From NCBI RefSeq assembly GCF_932526225.1, contig NC_064048.1, forward strand, positions 5,066,627 through 5,130,626: a stretch of DNA of 64,000 bases, written 5' to 3'. This document shows, one piece after another, positions 25,601 through 37,701 of the stretch (positions within the stretch are counted from its first letter, which is position 1; every line of letters starts with the position of its first letter). Made by a program: the position numbers and the translations under genes. The notes beneath the pieces are model-generated. The model was not told where the DNA came from. It saw only the letters and a program-made list of their open reading frames with translations, and searched no databases. Origin of the DNA: Nematostella vectensis. Its lineage: Eukaryota; Cnidaria; Anthozoa; Actiniaria; Edwardsiidae.

Positions 25601-28600
25601 GGTGAGGATATGTAACTACCCTCATCGCTACCCTTTTGCCCCAGCCAGGAGCGGGTGCTTCCCATAACTTAGTATACCCGTGGCATGACAATAGGGAGTG
25701 GTGAGGATATGTAACTACCCTCATCGCTACCCTTTTGCCATAGCCAGTAACGGGTGCTTCCCATAACTTAGTATACCCGTGGCATGGCAATAGGGAGTGG
25801 TGAGGATATGTAACTACCCTCGTCGCTACCCTTTTGCCATAGCGAGGAGCGGGTGCTTCCCATAACTTAGTATACCCGTGGCATAACAATAGGGAGTGGT
25901 GAGGATATGTAACTACCCTCATCGCTACCCCTTTGCCATAGCCAGGAGCGGGTGCTTCCCATAACTTAGTATACCCGTGGCATGACAATAGGGAGTGGTG
26001 AGGATATGTAACTACCCTCATCGCTACCCTTTTGCCACAGCCAGGAGCGGGTGCTTCCCATAACTTAGTATACCCGTGGCATGACAATAGGGAGTGGTGA
26101 GGATATGTAACTACCCTCATCGCTACCCTTTTGCCATAGCCAGGAGCGGATGCTTCCCATAACTTAGTATACCCGTGGCATGACAATAGGGAGTGGTGAG
26201 GATATGTAACTACCCTCATCGCTACCCTTTTGCCATAGCCAGGAGCGGGTGCTTCCCATAACTTAGTTTACCCGTGGCATGACAATATGGAGTGGTGAGG
26301 ATATGTAACTACCCTCATCGCTACCTTTTTGCTATAGCCAGGAGCGGGTGCTTCCCATAACTTAGTATACCCGTGGCATAACAATAGGAAGTGGTGAGGA
26401 TATGTAACTACCCTCATCGCTACCCTCTTGCCACAGCCAGGAGCGGGTGCTTCCCATAACTTAGTTTACCCGTGGCATGACAATAGAGAGTGGTGAGGAT
26501 ATGTATCTACCCTCATCGCTACCCCTTTGCCATAGCCAGGAGCGGGTGCTTCCCATAACTTAGTATACCCGTGGCATAACAATAGGGAGTGGTGAGGATA
26601 TGTAACTACCCTCGTCGCTACCCCTTTGCCATAGCCAGGAGCGGGTTCTTCCCATAACTTAGTATACCCGTGGCATGACAATAGGGAGTGGTGAGGATAT
26701 GTAACTACCCTCATCGCTACCCTTTTGCCATAGCCAGGAGCGGGTGCTTCCCATAACTTAGTATACCCGTGGCATGACAATAGGGAGTGGTGAGGATATG
26801 TAACTACCCTCAAAGCTACCCTTTTGCCATAGCCAGGAGCGGGTTCTTCCCATAACTTAGTATACCCATGGCATGACAATAGGGAGTGGGGAAGGTATGT
26901 AACTACCCTCATCGCTACCCTTTTGCCACAGCCAGGAGCGGGTGCTTCGCATAACTTAGCATACCCGTGGCATGACAATAGGGAGTGGGGAAGGTATGTA
27001 ACTACCCTCATCGCTACCCTTTTGCCATAGCCAGGAGCGAGTGCTTCCCATAACTTAGTATACCCGTGGCATGACAATAGGGAGTGGTGAGGATATGTAA
27101 CTACCCTCGTCGCTACCCCATTGCCATAGCCAGGAGCGGGTTCTTCCCATAACTTAGTATACCCGTGGCATGACAATAGGGAGTGGTGAGGATATGTAAC
27201 TACCCTCATCGCTACCCCTTTGCCATAGCCAGGAGCGGGTGCTTCCCATAACTTAGTTTACCCGTGGCATGACAATAGGGAGTGGTGAGGATATGTATCT
27301 ACCCTCATCGCTACCCTTTTGCCACAGCCAAGAGCGGGTGCTTCCCATAACTTAGTTTACCCGTGGCATGACAATAGGGAGTGGTGAGGATATGTAACTA
27401 CCCTCATCGCTACCCTTTTGCCATAGCCAGGAGCGGGTGCTTCCCATAACTTAGTATACCCGTGGCATGACAATAAGGAGTGGTGAGGATATGTAACTAC
27501 CCTCATCGCTACCCTTTTGCCATAGCCAGGAGCGGGTGCTTCCCATAACTTAGTATACCCGTGGCATGACAATAGGGAGTGGTGAGGATATGTAACTACC
27601 CTCATCGCTACCCCTTTGCCATAGTCAGAAGCGGATGCTTCCCATAACTTAGTATACCCGTGGCATGACAATAGGGAGTGGTGAGGATATGTAACTACCC
27701 TCATCGCTACCCTTTTGCTATAGCCAGGAGCGGGTGCTTCCCATAACTTAGTTTACCCGTGGCATGACAATAGGGAGTGGTGAGGATATGTAACTACCCT
27801 CATCGCTACCCTTTTGCCATAGCCAGGAGCGGGTGCTTCTCATAACTTAGTATACCCGTGGCATAACAATAGGGAGTGGTGAGGATATGTAACTACCCTC
27901 GTCGCTACCCCTTTGCCATAGCCAGGAGCGGGTTCTTCCCATAACTTAGTATACCCGTGGCATGACAATAGGGAGTGGTGAGGATATGTAACTACCCTCA
28001 TCGCTACCCTTTTGCCATAGCCAGGAGCGGGTGCTTCCCATAACTTAGTATACCCATGGCATCACAATAGGGAGTGGGGAAGGTATGTAACTACCCTCAT
28101 CGCTACCCTTTTGCCATAGCCAGGAGCGGGTGCTTCGCATAACTTAGCATACCCGTGGCATGACAATAGGGAGTGGGGAAGGTATGTAACTACCCTCATC
28201 GCTACCCTTTTGCCATAGCCAGGAGCGGGTGCTTCCCATAACTTAGTATACCCGTGGCATGAAAATAGGGAGTGGTGAGGATATGTAACTACCCTCATCG
28301 CCACCCTTTTGCCATAGCCAGAAGCGGGTGCTTCCCATAACTTATTTTACCCGTGGCATGACAATAGGGAGTGGTGAGGATATGTAACTACCCTCATCGC
28401 TACCCTTTGCCATAGCCAGGAGCGGGTGCTTCCCATAACTTAGTATACCCGTGGCATGACAATAGGGAGTGGTGAGGATATGTAACTACCCTCATCGCTA
28501 CCCTTTTGCCACAGCCAGGAGCGGATGCTTCCCATAACTTAGTTTACCCGTGGCATGACAATAGGGAGTGGTGAGGATATGTAACTACCCTCATCGCTAC

Positions 28601-31600
28601 CCTTTGCCATAGCCAGGAGCGGGTGCTTCCCATAACTTAGTATACCCGTGGCATGACAATAGGGAGTGGTGAGGATATGTAACTACCCTCATCGCTACCC
28701 TTTTGCCATAGCCAGGAGCGGGTGCTTCCCATAACTTAGTATACCCGTGGCATGGCAATAGGGAGTGGTGAGGATATGTAACTACCCTCGTCGCTACCCT
28801 TTTGCCATAGCGAGGAGCGGGTGCTTCCCATAACTTAGTATACCCGTGGCATAACAATAGGGAGTGGTGAGGATATGTAACTACCCTCGTCGCTACCCCT
28901 TTGCCATAGCCAGGAGCGGGTGCTTCCCATAACTTAGTATACCCGTGGCATGACAATAGGGAGTGGTGAGGATATGTAACTACCCTCATCGCTACCCCTT
29001 TGCCATAGCCAGGAGCGGGTGCTTCCCATAACTTAGTATACCCGTGGCATGACAATAGGGAGTGGTGAGGATATGTAACTACCCTCATCGCTACCCTTTT
29101 GCCACAGCCAGGAGCGGGTGCTTCCCATAACTTAGTATACCCGTGGCATGACAATAGGGAGTGGTGAGGATATATAACTACCCTCATCGCTACCCTTTTG
29201 CCATAGCCAGGAGCGGAAGCTTCCCATAACTTAGTATACCCGTGGCATGACAATAGGGAGTGGTGAGGATATGTAACTACCCTCATCGCTACCCTTTTGC
29301 CATAGCCAGGAGCGGGTGCTTCCCATAACTTAGTTTACCCGTGGCATGACAATATGGAGTGGTGAGGATATGTAACTACCCTCATCGCTACCTTTTTGCT
29401 ATAGCCAGGAGCGGGTGCTTCCCATAACTTAGTATACCCGTGGCATAACAATAGGGAGTGGTGAGGATATGTAACTACCCTCATCGCTACCCTCTTGCCA
29501 CAGCCAGGAGCGGGTGCTTCCCATAACTTAGTTTACCCGTGGCATGACAATAGAGAGTGGTGAGGATATGTATCTACCCTCATCGCTACCCCTTTGCCAT
29601 AGCCAGGAGCGGGTGCTTCCCATAACTTAGTATACCCGTGGCATAACAATAGGGAGTGGTGAGGATATGTAACTACCCTCGTCGCTACCCCTTTGCCATA
29701 GCCAGGAGCGGGTTCTTCCCATAACTTAGTATACCCGTGGCATGACAATAGGGAGTGGTGAGGATATGTAACTACCCTCATCGCTACCCTTTTGCCATAG
29801 CCAGGAGCGGGTGCTTCCCATAACTTAGTATACCCGTGGCATGACAATAGGGAGTGGTGAGGATATGTAACTACCCTCAAAGCTACCCTTTTGCCATAGC
29901 CAGGAGCGGGTTCTTCCCATAACTTAGTATACCCATGGCATGACAATAGGGAGTGGGGAAGGTATGTAACTACCCTCATCGCTACCCTTTTGCCACAGCC
30001 AGGAGCGGGTGCTTCGCATAACTTAGCATACCCGTGGCATGACAATAGGGAGTGGGGAAGGTATGTAACTACCCTCATCGCTACCCTTTTGCCATAGCCA
30101 GGAGCGGGTGCTTCCCATAACTTAGTATACCCGTGGCATGAAAATAGGGAGTGGTGAGGATATGTAACTACCCTCATCGCTACCCTTTTGCCATAGCCAG
30201 GAGCGGGTGCTTCCCATAACTTAGTATACCCGTGGCATGACAATAGGGAGTGGTGAGGATATGTAACTACCCTCGTCGCTACCCCATTGCCATAGCCAGG
30301 AGCGGGTTCTTCCCATAACTTAGTATACCCGTGGCATGACAATAGGGAGTGGTGAGGATATGTAACTACCCTCATCGCTACCCTTTTGCCATAGCCAGGA
30401 GCGGGTGCTTCCCATAACTTAGTATACCCGTGGCATGGCAATAGGGAGTGGTGAGGATATGTAACTACCCTCGTCGCTACCCTTTTGCCATAGCCAGGAG
30501 CGGGTTCTTCCCATAACTTAGTATACCCGTGGCATGACAATGGGGAGTGGTGAGGATATGTAACTACCCTCATCGCTACCCTTTTGCCATAGCCAGGAGC
30601 GGGTGCTGCGCATAACTTAGTAAACCCGTGGCATGACAATAGGGAGTGGTGAGGATATGTAACTACCCTCATCGCTACCCTTTTGCCATAGCCAGGAGCG
30701 GGTGCTTCCCATAACTTAGTTTACCCGTGGCATGACAATAGGGAGTGGTGAGGATATGTAACTACCCTCATCGCTACCCTTTTGCCATAGCCAGGAGCGG
30801 GTTCTTCCCATAACTTAGTATACCCGTGGCATGACAATAGGGAGTGGTGAGGATATGTAACTACCCTCATCGCTACCCCTTTGCCATAGCCAGGAGCGGG
30901 TGCTTCCCATAACTTAGTTTACCCGTGGCATGACAATAGGGAGTGGTGAGGACATGTAACTACCCTCATCGCTACCCTTTTGCCATAGCCAGGAGCGGGT
31001 GCTTCCCATAACTTAGTATACCCGTGGCATGACAATAGGGAGTGGTGAGGATATGTAACTACCCTCATCGCTACCCTTTTGCCATAGCCAGGAGCGGGTG
31101 CTTCCCATAACTTAGTATACCCGTGGCATGACAATAGGGAGTGGTGAGGATATGTAACTACCCTCATCGCTACCCTTTTGCCATAGCCAGGAGCGGGTGC
31201 TTCCCATAACTTAGTATACCCGTGGCATGACAATAGGGAGTGGTGAGGATATGTAACTACCCTCATCGCTACCCTTTTGACATAGCCAGGAGCGGGTGCT
31301 TCCCATAACTTAGTAAACCCGTGGCATGACAATAGAAAGTGGTGAGGATATGTAACTACCCTAATCGCTACCCTTTTGCCATAGCCAGGAGCGGGTGCTC
31401 CCCATAACTTAGTATACCCGTGGCATGACAATAGGGAGTGGTGAGGATATGTAACTACCCTCATCGCTACCCTTTTGCCATAGCCAGGAGCGGGTTCTTC
31501 CCATAACTTAGTATACCCGTTGCATGACAATAGGGAGTGGTGAGGATATGTAACTACCCTCGTCGCTACCCTTTTGCCATAGCCAGGAGCGGGTGCTTCC

Positions 31601-33040
31601 CATAACTTAGTTTACCCGTGGCATGACAATAGGGAGTGGTGAGGATATGTAACTACCCTCATCGCTTCCCTTTTGCCATAGCCAGGAGCGGGTGCTTCCC
31701 ATAACTTAGTATACCCGTGGCATTACAATAGGGAGTGGTGAGGATATGTAACTACCCTCATCGCTACCCTTTTGACATAGCCAGGAGCGGGTGCTTCCCA
31801 TAACTTAGTATACCCGTGGCATGACAATAGGGAGGGTGAGGATATGTAACTACCCTCATCGCTACCCTTTTGCCACAGCCAGGAGCGGGTGCTTCCCATA
31901 ACTTAGTATACCCGTGGCATGACAATAGGGAGTGGTGAGGATATGTAACTACCCTCATCGCTACCCTTTTGCCATAGCCAGGAGCGGGTGCTTCCCATAA
32001 CTTAGTATACCCGTGGCATGACAATAGGGAGTGGTGAGGATATGTAACTACCCTCATCGCTACCCTTTTGACATAGCCAGGAGCGGGTGCTTCCCATAAC
32101 TTAGTAAACCCGTGGCATGACAATAGAGAGTGGTGAGGATATGTAACTACCCTAATCGCTACCCTTTTGCCATAGCCAGGAGCGGGTGCTCCCCATAACT
32201 TAGTATACCCGTGGCATGACAATAGGGAGTGGTGAGGATATGTAACTACCCTCATCGCTACCCTTTTGCCATAGCCAGGAGCGGATGCTTCCCATAACTT
32301 AGTATACCCGTGGCATGACAATAGGGAGTGGTGAGGATATGTAACTACCCTCATTGCTACCCTTTTGCCATAGCCGGGAGCGGGTGCTTCGCATAACTTA
32401 GTATACCCGTGGCATGACAATAGGGAGTGGTGAGGATATGTAACTACCCTCATCGCTACCCTTTTGCCATAGCCAGGAGCGGGTGCTTTCCGTAACTTAG
32501 TATACCCGTGGCATTACAATAGGGAGTGGTGAGGATATGTAACTACCCTCATCGCTACCCTTTTGACATAGCCAGGAGCGGGTGCTTCCCATAACTTAGT
32601 ATACCCGTGGCATGACAATAGGGAGGGTGAGGATATGTAACTACCCTCATCGCTACCCTTTTGCCACAGCCAGGAGCGGGTGCTTCCCATAACTTAGTTT
32701 ACCCGTGGCATGACAATAGGGAGTGGTGAGGATATGTAACTACCCTCATCGCTACCCTGTTGCCATAGCCAGGAGCGGGTGCTTCCCGTAACTTAGTATA
32801 CCCGTGGCATTACAATAGGGAGTGGTGAGGATGTGTAACTACCCTCATCGCTACCCTTTTGACATAGCCAGGAGCGGGTGCTTCCCATAACTTAGTATAC
32901 CCGTGGCATGACAATAGGGAGTGGTGAGGATATGTAACTACCCTCATCGCTACCCTTTTACCATAGCCAGGAGCGGGTGCTGCGCATAACTTAGTAAACC
33001 CGTGGCATGACAATAGGGAGTGGTTAGGATATGTAAATTT
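22643..33040. repeat. 99-bp minisatellite, about 105 monomers (copy A array)
   Basis: The monomer starts ACCCTCATCGCTACCCTTTT, is 99 bp long and ends GAGGATATGTAACT. Since 99 is a multiple of three, the minus strand stays open for many monomers with the repeat peptide MRVVTYPHHSLLSCHGYTKL and so on. 98-bp variants (CCCTTTGCC, one T lost, near 23,750, 23,950, 25,335, 25,530, 28,400 and 28,600) and a 2-bp loss (GGGAGGGTGAGG near 31,833 and 32,625) break it. Higher-order structure: marked variants recur 3067 bp apart (25,530/28,597; 26,466/29,533; 26,808/29,875), and an 8-monomer (792-bp) block recurs at 31.8 and 32.6 kb. I regard it as non-coding satellite. Confidence 0.97.
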
Positions 33041-33111
33041 TGTCCTTTCTCCACCATACGGGCCTGATGTTGGCCTGTGCATTCATACCGGCAATCGGCT
33101 TATTCAATTTA

Positions 33112-33189
33112 AAACAGACAATTCTATTGGCAATTTTAAAATGGTACCCTGCTTTGCAAGAGCTCTATAGCTCACGCGCAGGTCTGTTT
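33112..33189. mobile_element. 78-bp insertion with 8-bp inverted ends, only in copy A
   Basis: Copy B reads straight through this point. The extra segment begins AAACAGAC and ends GTCTGTTT, exact inverse complements. Either a tiny transposon inserted in copy A or a precise loss occurred in copy B. Confidence 0.6.
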
Positions 33190-33285
33190 GCTATGACTGA
33201 TTTGTATTTGCCCTAAGCCAATCAGGGGCAACCAAAGGATTATCGTACAACTTTAATATATTCAAAAGCTCTATTCAAAACACAG

Positions 33286-33840
33286 GGCGGGAGGGCAAGA
33301 CAAGGAGAGCGAGCCTATAGACAGGTCTGCGGGCAGCGTGGGAGGAACATTACCGTAACAATGGCAATATCACCAATCAATGGTCTTGTATTCCACTCGG
33401 CAATTATTGGTGACATGAACGCACAGAGGTTCAGTGACTTTCTTACGCAGGCTAGACTTAATTTCGACCCGGACGAGATGGTGATATTTATTTACGATGG
33501 AGCGCCACAACATCGCAACCCTGCCATACCCGGGCCCAATACAGAGCGGAAAATGCTACCACCATACAGCCCCTTTTTGAACATTGTGGAGCAGGCAATA
33601 AGCTCTCTTAAAGCGGCTATAAAAGCTGACATCTCAAGACCAGAAGTACAAGCCCGGATGGTAGATAGGGGTGCGGCTAGAGACCAAGGCCTTGCATCGG
33701 GAGTTTTCCGTACGCGTTTGCTTTTGCAAGCGTTGCAGCGCAATATTGGTACTATAACCCCTGCTAAATGCGCTCAGTGGTACCGATTCATGCAAACATA
33801 TTTACCACGATGTCTGAATGGTGAGGTGATCGAGGGCTAA
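33286..33840 (+). pseudogene. 5'-truncated Tc1/IS630-type DDE transposase
   Basis: The frame runs open from about 33,286, upstream of the first ATG (33,361), as ERAYRQVCGQRGRNITVTM. The DDE_3-type core follows: FIYDGAPQHRN (second catalytic Asp) and LPPYSPFLNIVEQAISSLK (catalytic Glu region). The N-terminal DNA-binding domain and first catalytic Asp are missing. The left end coincides with the boundary of segmental copy A (33,283). The C-terminus is intact, ending VIEG. The fragment could be a domesticated exon, but truncation at a rearrangement breakpoint favours a dead copy. Confidence 0.75.
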
Positions 33841-34313
33841 TGCAAAGTGCAGCGAAATGCTCTATGTAGAACTTTAACATGACTCACCGTTATTGAAATA
33901 GATTTTTCGTTATTGAATGTAAAGAACGCGCAAATGCTTATAAACCTAGTAATGTATGTCATAATCACGTGAATGACTGTCTATAAATGCTGTTGAATTT
34001 CACTCTTTATTGTTCTAAAGATGTTAATAAATATGTGTTGCACATAGTTGACTGTCAATTCGCCAAATTGTTTATCGATTTGTTGTTAATGGTCGAATGA
34101 AAACGCAGATGAAAGTATATTTTTCCCCTTTGAATGACGAAAGGCGCGAATGACTGTCGATTTTTGCGATTGAATGTTACTGGCGATGTAAATATCGCTA
34201 TGTGAAATTTGTGCAAATGAGTGCTTTATGACGAAAATAAATGTATATTCGCGTTATTGATCGTATATTGCCGCAAATGAATGTAGATTTCCTGGTAATG
34301 AACACCAAAAGGT
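33841..34313. other. spacer between the duplicated blocks
   Basis: AT-rich DNA with recurring short phrases such as TGAATGACTGTC, GTTATTGAAT and GCAAATGAATGTAGAT about 60-130 bp apart. It looks like a decayed short repeat. No gene. Confidence 0.4.
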
Positions 34314-34716
34314 GTAGTAAGACTAGAAAGTCTCCGAAACAATAACAAACCACAGCTAATCTGAACACTTTTCCCTTATTTTCTGTTTTCTTACCAGTTC
34401 TGCTTTTCTGCCCAGATATTTGATCTGAATTTCGCTTAATGTGTTATTATTATCTTCTTATATCCCTATCATTTTCCTATTTCTTTTCTTTGTTCTATTT
34501 CAGCCTATAAATGATATACCCCTTTACTTAAAACACTTCTAAATTAGAAGGAGTAGTAAATGAAAAAGTAAACAAAGGGAAAAATAAAACAAATCGTCAA
34601 TAGGGTTTCCTGTGGTATACCTCGCGCGCGCTTTTCGAACGTCTACGTAAATACGTACATTATGACGTAAATCTTACCATAGGTTGCGGAATCCTTTCTG
34701 TTAGGAAGTGTTTTCA

Positions 34717-35826
34717 ATGCTATTCGATTTACAAATTCTTTGGACGATTATCACGATGTGCGGTTTGTTACTTTCAAAGTGTCTTTCGACAAATAACAAG
34801 GTTGCTCCTCTCGGCGTCAGTGATGTTGACGCTGAGTTGCTGAAAACGGCGCGAAGTTTGATCTCCGCTCAACGCGCAGGCGCCAAGAACGAGGTAAAGC
34901 CAGAGATGAGCGCGTTTGTTTCCAAGTGCAGTGCGGCAGCGTATGATCTCATTCTCGACGGCAAACAGACGGCAGACGGAGGACACGCCAAAGTCCCAAG
35001 AAGACTTGCTAGGATTGAGTCGGCGCCTACACTTACCATGGAAATGCTACTCGAAAAACAAACGCAAGTAGAGAATAACCGGTAGGATATGTCCCCCATT
35101 AGAGCACAAGAGAATATTATTTAAAGTGGCTTATCTATTTTCAAATGATTCATTATCAGGATCAGGCAGCTTGAAAAGAAAAAGAAGAAAGCCTCCGCAA
35201 GGTCTAGATCTTCTGATGCCAGTGACAGACGGGCTTCCAGATCCAACAAGCTGCGGGAGGCGCTAGAGATGGCCGACAAGCTCGCTAAGGAGAAGAGCGC
35301 TAGAGCCGCCGAGAACAGGGATAAGCACTTGGCGGACGTCAAGAGCAAGGCCAGTCGCCTGGCGGGGAGCTCCCAGCAACAGGTTGTGGAGAGTGAGGCA
35401 TGCGCTAAGGTGGAGCTGCGGCAGCGGGAAATTGAGAGGAAGGGGAAGATGGTGGAGATGAACAAGGACAAGGCAGCGAAGGAGGCGCGCGAAAAGCTCA
35501 GGCTGCGACGTGAGCGCGAACAGTTTGTGAAGGTAAGCGTAAATTGCCAAGACACTTGCCAACAAGAAATATCGTCATTTTTCCCGGCGCTTTTAATGTT
35601 TTCTGCACTCTGATCAATCCCGCTTCTTGGCATTTATTACTTACTATTATTATCAACTCTCCCGTTTCAGGACCGCGCCAATGCTCTAAAGGACGCCGAC
35701 ATGTACGATGGTTTGCGTATTCTCGAGGGACTGGAGACGAGTGAGGACTACTGCGTCTCAGAGGATGACGAGTGGGAGACTGAGCCCCAGAAGGATGACG
35801 GGAACGATGAAGAATTCTGGGGTTAA
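34717..35826 (+). CDS. three-exon coiled-coil protein gene, copy B
   Basis: Exons 34,717-35,081, 35,160-35,532 and 35,671-35,826 have the same lengths and phases as copy A at 19,634-20,743. Visible residue changes relative to A are few: Ser/Asn before EVKPEM, Asn/Ser before AAAYD, His/Asn before KLREA and Ala/Val before ELRQRE. Domain layout: hydrophobic N-terminus, Lys/Glu-rich coiled coil, acidic C-terminus. The family is unknown. Conservation of the frame over three exons in both copies suggests selection or a very young duplication. Confidence 0.75.
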
Positions 35827-36713
35827 CCGCTGATTCACGTGACCATCAGTATCATAGACATCAAAACGCCGAGCACATCATCTGCTGATATGATGCATTG
35901 TTTTTTTTTTTATCTATCAAAATATCATAATTATAAATTTCTTTATAACAACAATCTACACATGTCAACATTTACACAAATTATACAGGCCTTCATCCGA
36001 GTATAGCCATTATTAGATTTAGCTACAAATAATGTGTCAATAATATTGGTGTTTTATATTGAGAACGATAAAAGAATGTGTAACCGTTCACTTTGCTCCG
36101 TATTTAATTTACAATGTAGTAGGCCCAGTGTCAAATAAAATTTTGTCTTTATTGCCAATTAGATACCGGTGCTATTTCTTGGGCCGAATAAATGTGGAAA
36201 AAAACAAGCGCACTGCTTCTTTGGAACCTATTTTTTTATTAAATAATGATGAAATCATTATTTTGCCGATGGAAGTCAAACGCGTCATCATTTCTCGATA
36301 GATAAAATGTTATAGACGATAGAGAATAAGCATGATGAGACAATGCGAAAAGCAGTTGTTCGGTTCACTTATTAACGCAAGTAGCTAATCAGTCCCATTT
36401 AAAAACTGAAAAACGATAAGGCGTTCCTAAATACAAACAATATATAAATAGTTACTCACAAGCTTTAATAAGCGTGGTAATTTTTATTGAGAAATGAGAC
36501 CGACATTGTTTTCCTCGTGTACTCATATTTACATCCCAGCCTTCTTAAGTTACTGTTACCCACCTTCGATCATCCTCGCTTTACTTCATATTTTTATTCA
36601 TATTATCATTTCTTTCATTAACAGCTCGCTCTTGCAAAGAGCTCAAGAAGGCAAACCCAAACCCGAGTCCGGTAACTACAACATAAGAACGCTATAAGAA
36701 CACCAAACGATGT
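35827..36713. other. 3' flank of the coiled-coil gene, copy B
   Basis: Matches 20,744-21,640 with small indels. No gene is recognised. Confidence 0.4.
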
Positions 36714-37096
36714 GCAGAAAAAACTTAAAAAAAAAATTGGACTCACTTGCAACATGGGCAACCTACCACGAGCTTCTATTTCAGCCAAGCAAATGCGAAA
36801 ACCTGCGAGTGAAGAGAAAGAGACAGAGTTTGGATAGAGAATATGTTCTCTGCGGTGGTAACATCTGTCCCTTACCTTGGTGTCCAAGTGTCACAGGTGT
36901 CACCTTAACTGGGGAGAACATATCAAGAACATCATCTCCAAAGCAAATAAGATGCTCGGTTTTCTCCGGCGTTGAATTTGGATCTAGAATTTGCGTTCTG
37001 GCACATAGGGCCTCTGTTGTCAATAAAAGCCGTGTTTCCAGCTGCACTCGCCTGGGCTTGAGTAGTCAAGAACTTCTTTTCATAAAAGTTGTCTAA
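36714..37096 (+). pseudogene. LINE reverse-transcriptase remnant, copy B
   Basis: Opens as KKLDSLATWATYHELLFQPS and then KCENLRVKRKRQSLDREYVL, the segment seen in non-LTR reverse transcriptases. The frame then drifts, and KMLGFLRR-like sequence appears in another phase. It is fragmentary. The open length of 128 codons is partly artefact. Confidence 0.6.
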
Positions 37097-37171
37097 AAAA
37101 GAAAAGAAGAGAAATGCGACACTTCACCTCAATCCCCTCACCCCCCCCCCCTATTCTCACTAGAGTTATCC

Positions 37172-37549
37172 GACATGACGGAAAAACATAACGTGACGCT
37201 TCAAATAAGCCTATTTTACATCGAATAAGGCGGAGAATTTCTCGGAGTACTTAGTAACTTATAGCAAACAAAATACCGTGCGACTTTTTTTAAATTGATG
37301 CGACTTTTTGTAGTGTCATTGAAATTTGAGCTTTTCGTCCCTGAACTGATACACAGGGCAATGATGATCAAGGAAAATTATCTTAAAAACCAGATTATCT
37401 TTAAAATCTGGTTATGTGCTCTTCGGCCTCACGTTATTTGTGTTTTGAAAATCAGTCCGTAATACAAGGAACCTATAGCCATTGTAGGAAATTGTGTCTT
37501 CTTTCTCTATCTGGAATTGCGCGTTTTCCAGGTTTTTCCGTCATGTCGA
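37172..37549. mobile_element. hAT-like MITE, copy 2
   Basis: Duplicate of 22,116-22,497 with the same GTTATCC flanks, because it was copied with the segmental duplication rather than inserted anew. It has small internal deletions relative to copy 1. Confidence 0.8.
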
Positions 37550-37701
37550 GTTATCCAATAAGATAGTCCCTAGGGATGTGGATACCCATGTACCTGGCAT
37601 ATATAATGATAATGTCCTGACTCATTCTAGGTCAGTTTGCCGAGACAGTGGGAGAAAGGAGCCCCACCCACCTCCCCTGGTGACGGTGCACACACTCTAG
37701 C

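Larger units (their letters stand above)
19232..33283. repeat. segmental duplication, copy A (14.1 kb)
   Basis: Aligns almost base for base with 34,314-39,653. Order: about 3.4 kb with a three-exon gene, a LINE remnant and an hAT-like MITE; then the 99-bp minisatellite; then about 240 bp of unique flank ending TCTATTCAAAACACA. The unique parts differ by only a few percent. The size difference between copies is nearly all minisatellite length. Copy A also holds a 78-bp insertion at 33,112-33,189. Confidence 0.92.

Noticed and set aside
15853-33040. CRISPR-like arrays
   Set aside because: The repeats are contiguous with no unique spacers, in a eukaryotic context without cas genes.
22645-33082. 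Long minus-strand frames of the MRVVTYPHHSLLSCHGYTKL repeat
   Set aside because: Artefact of a 99-bp satellite period. Frames begin and end at 98-bp monomers and array variants rather than gene signals.
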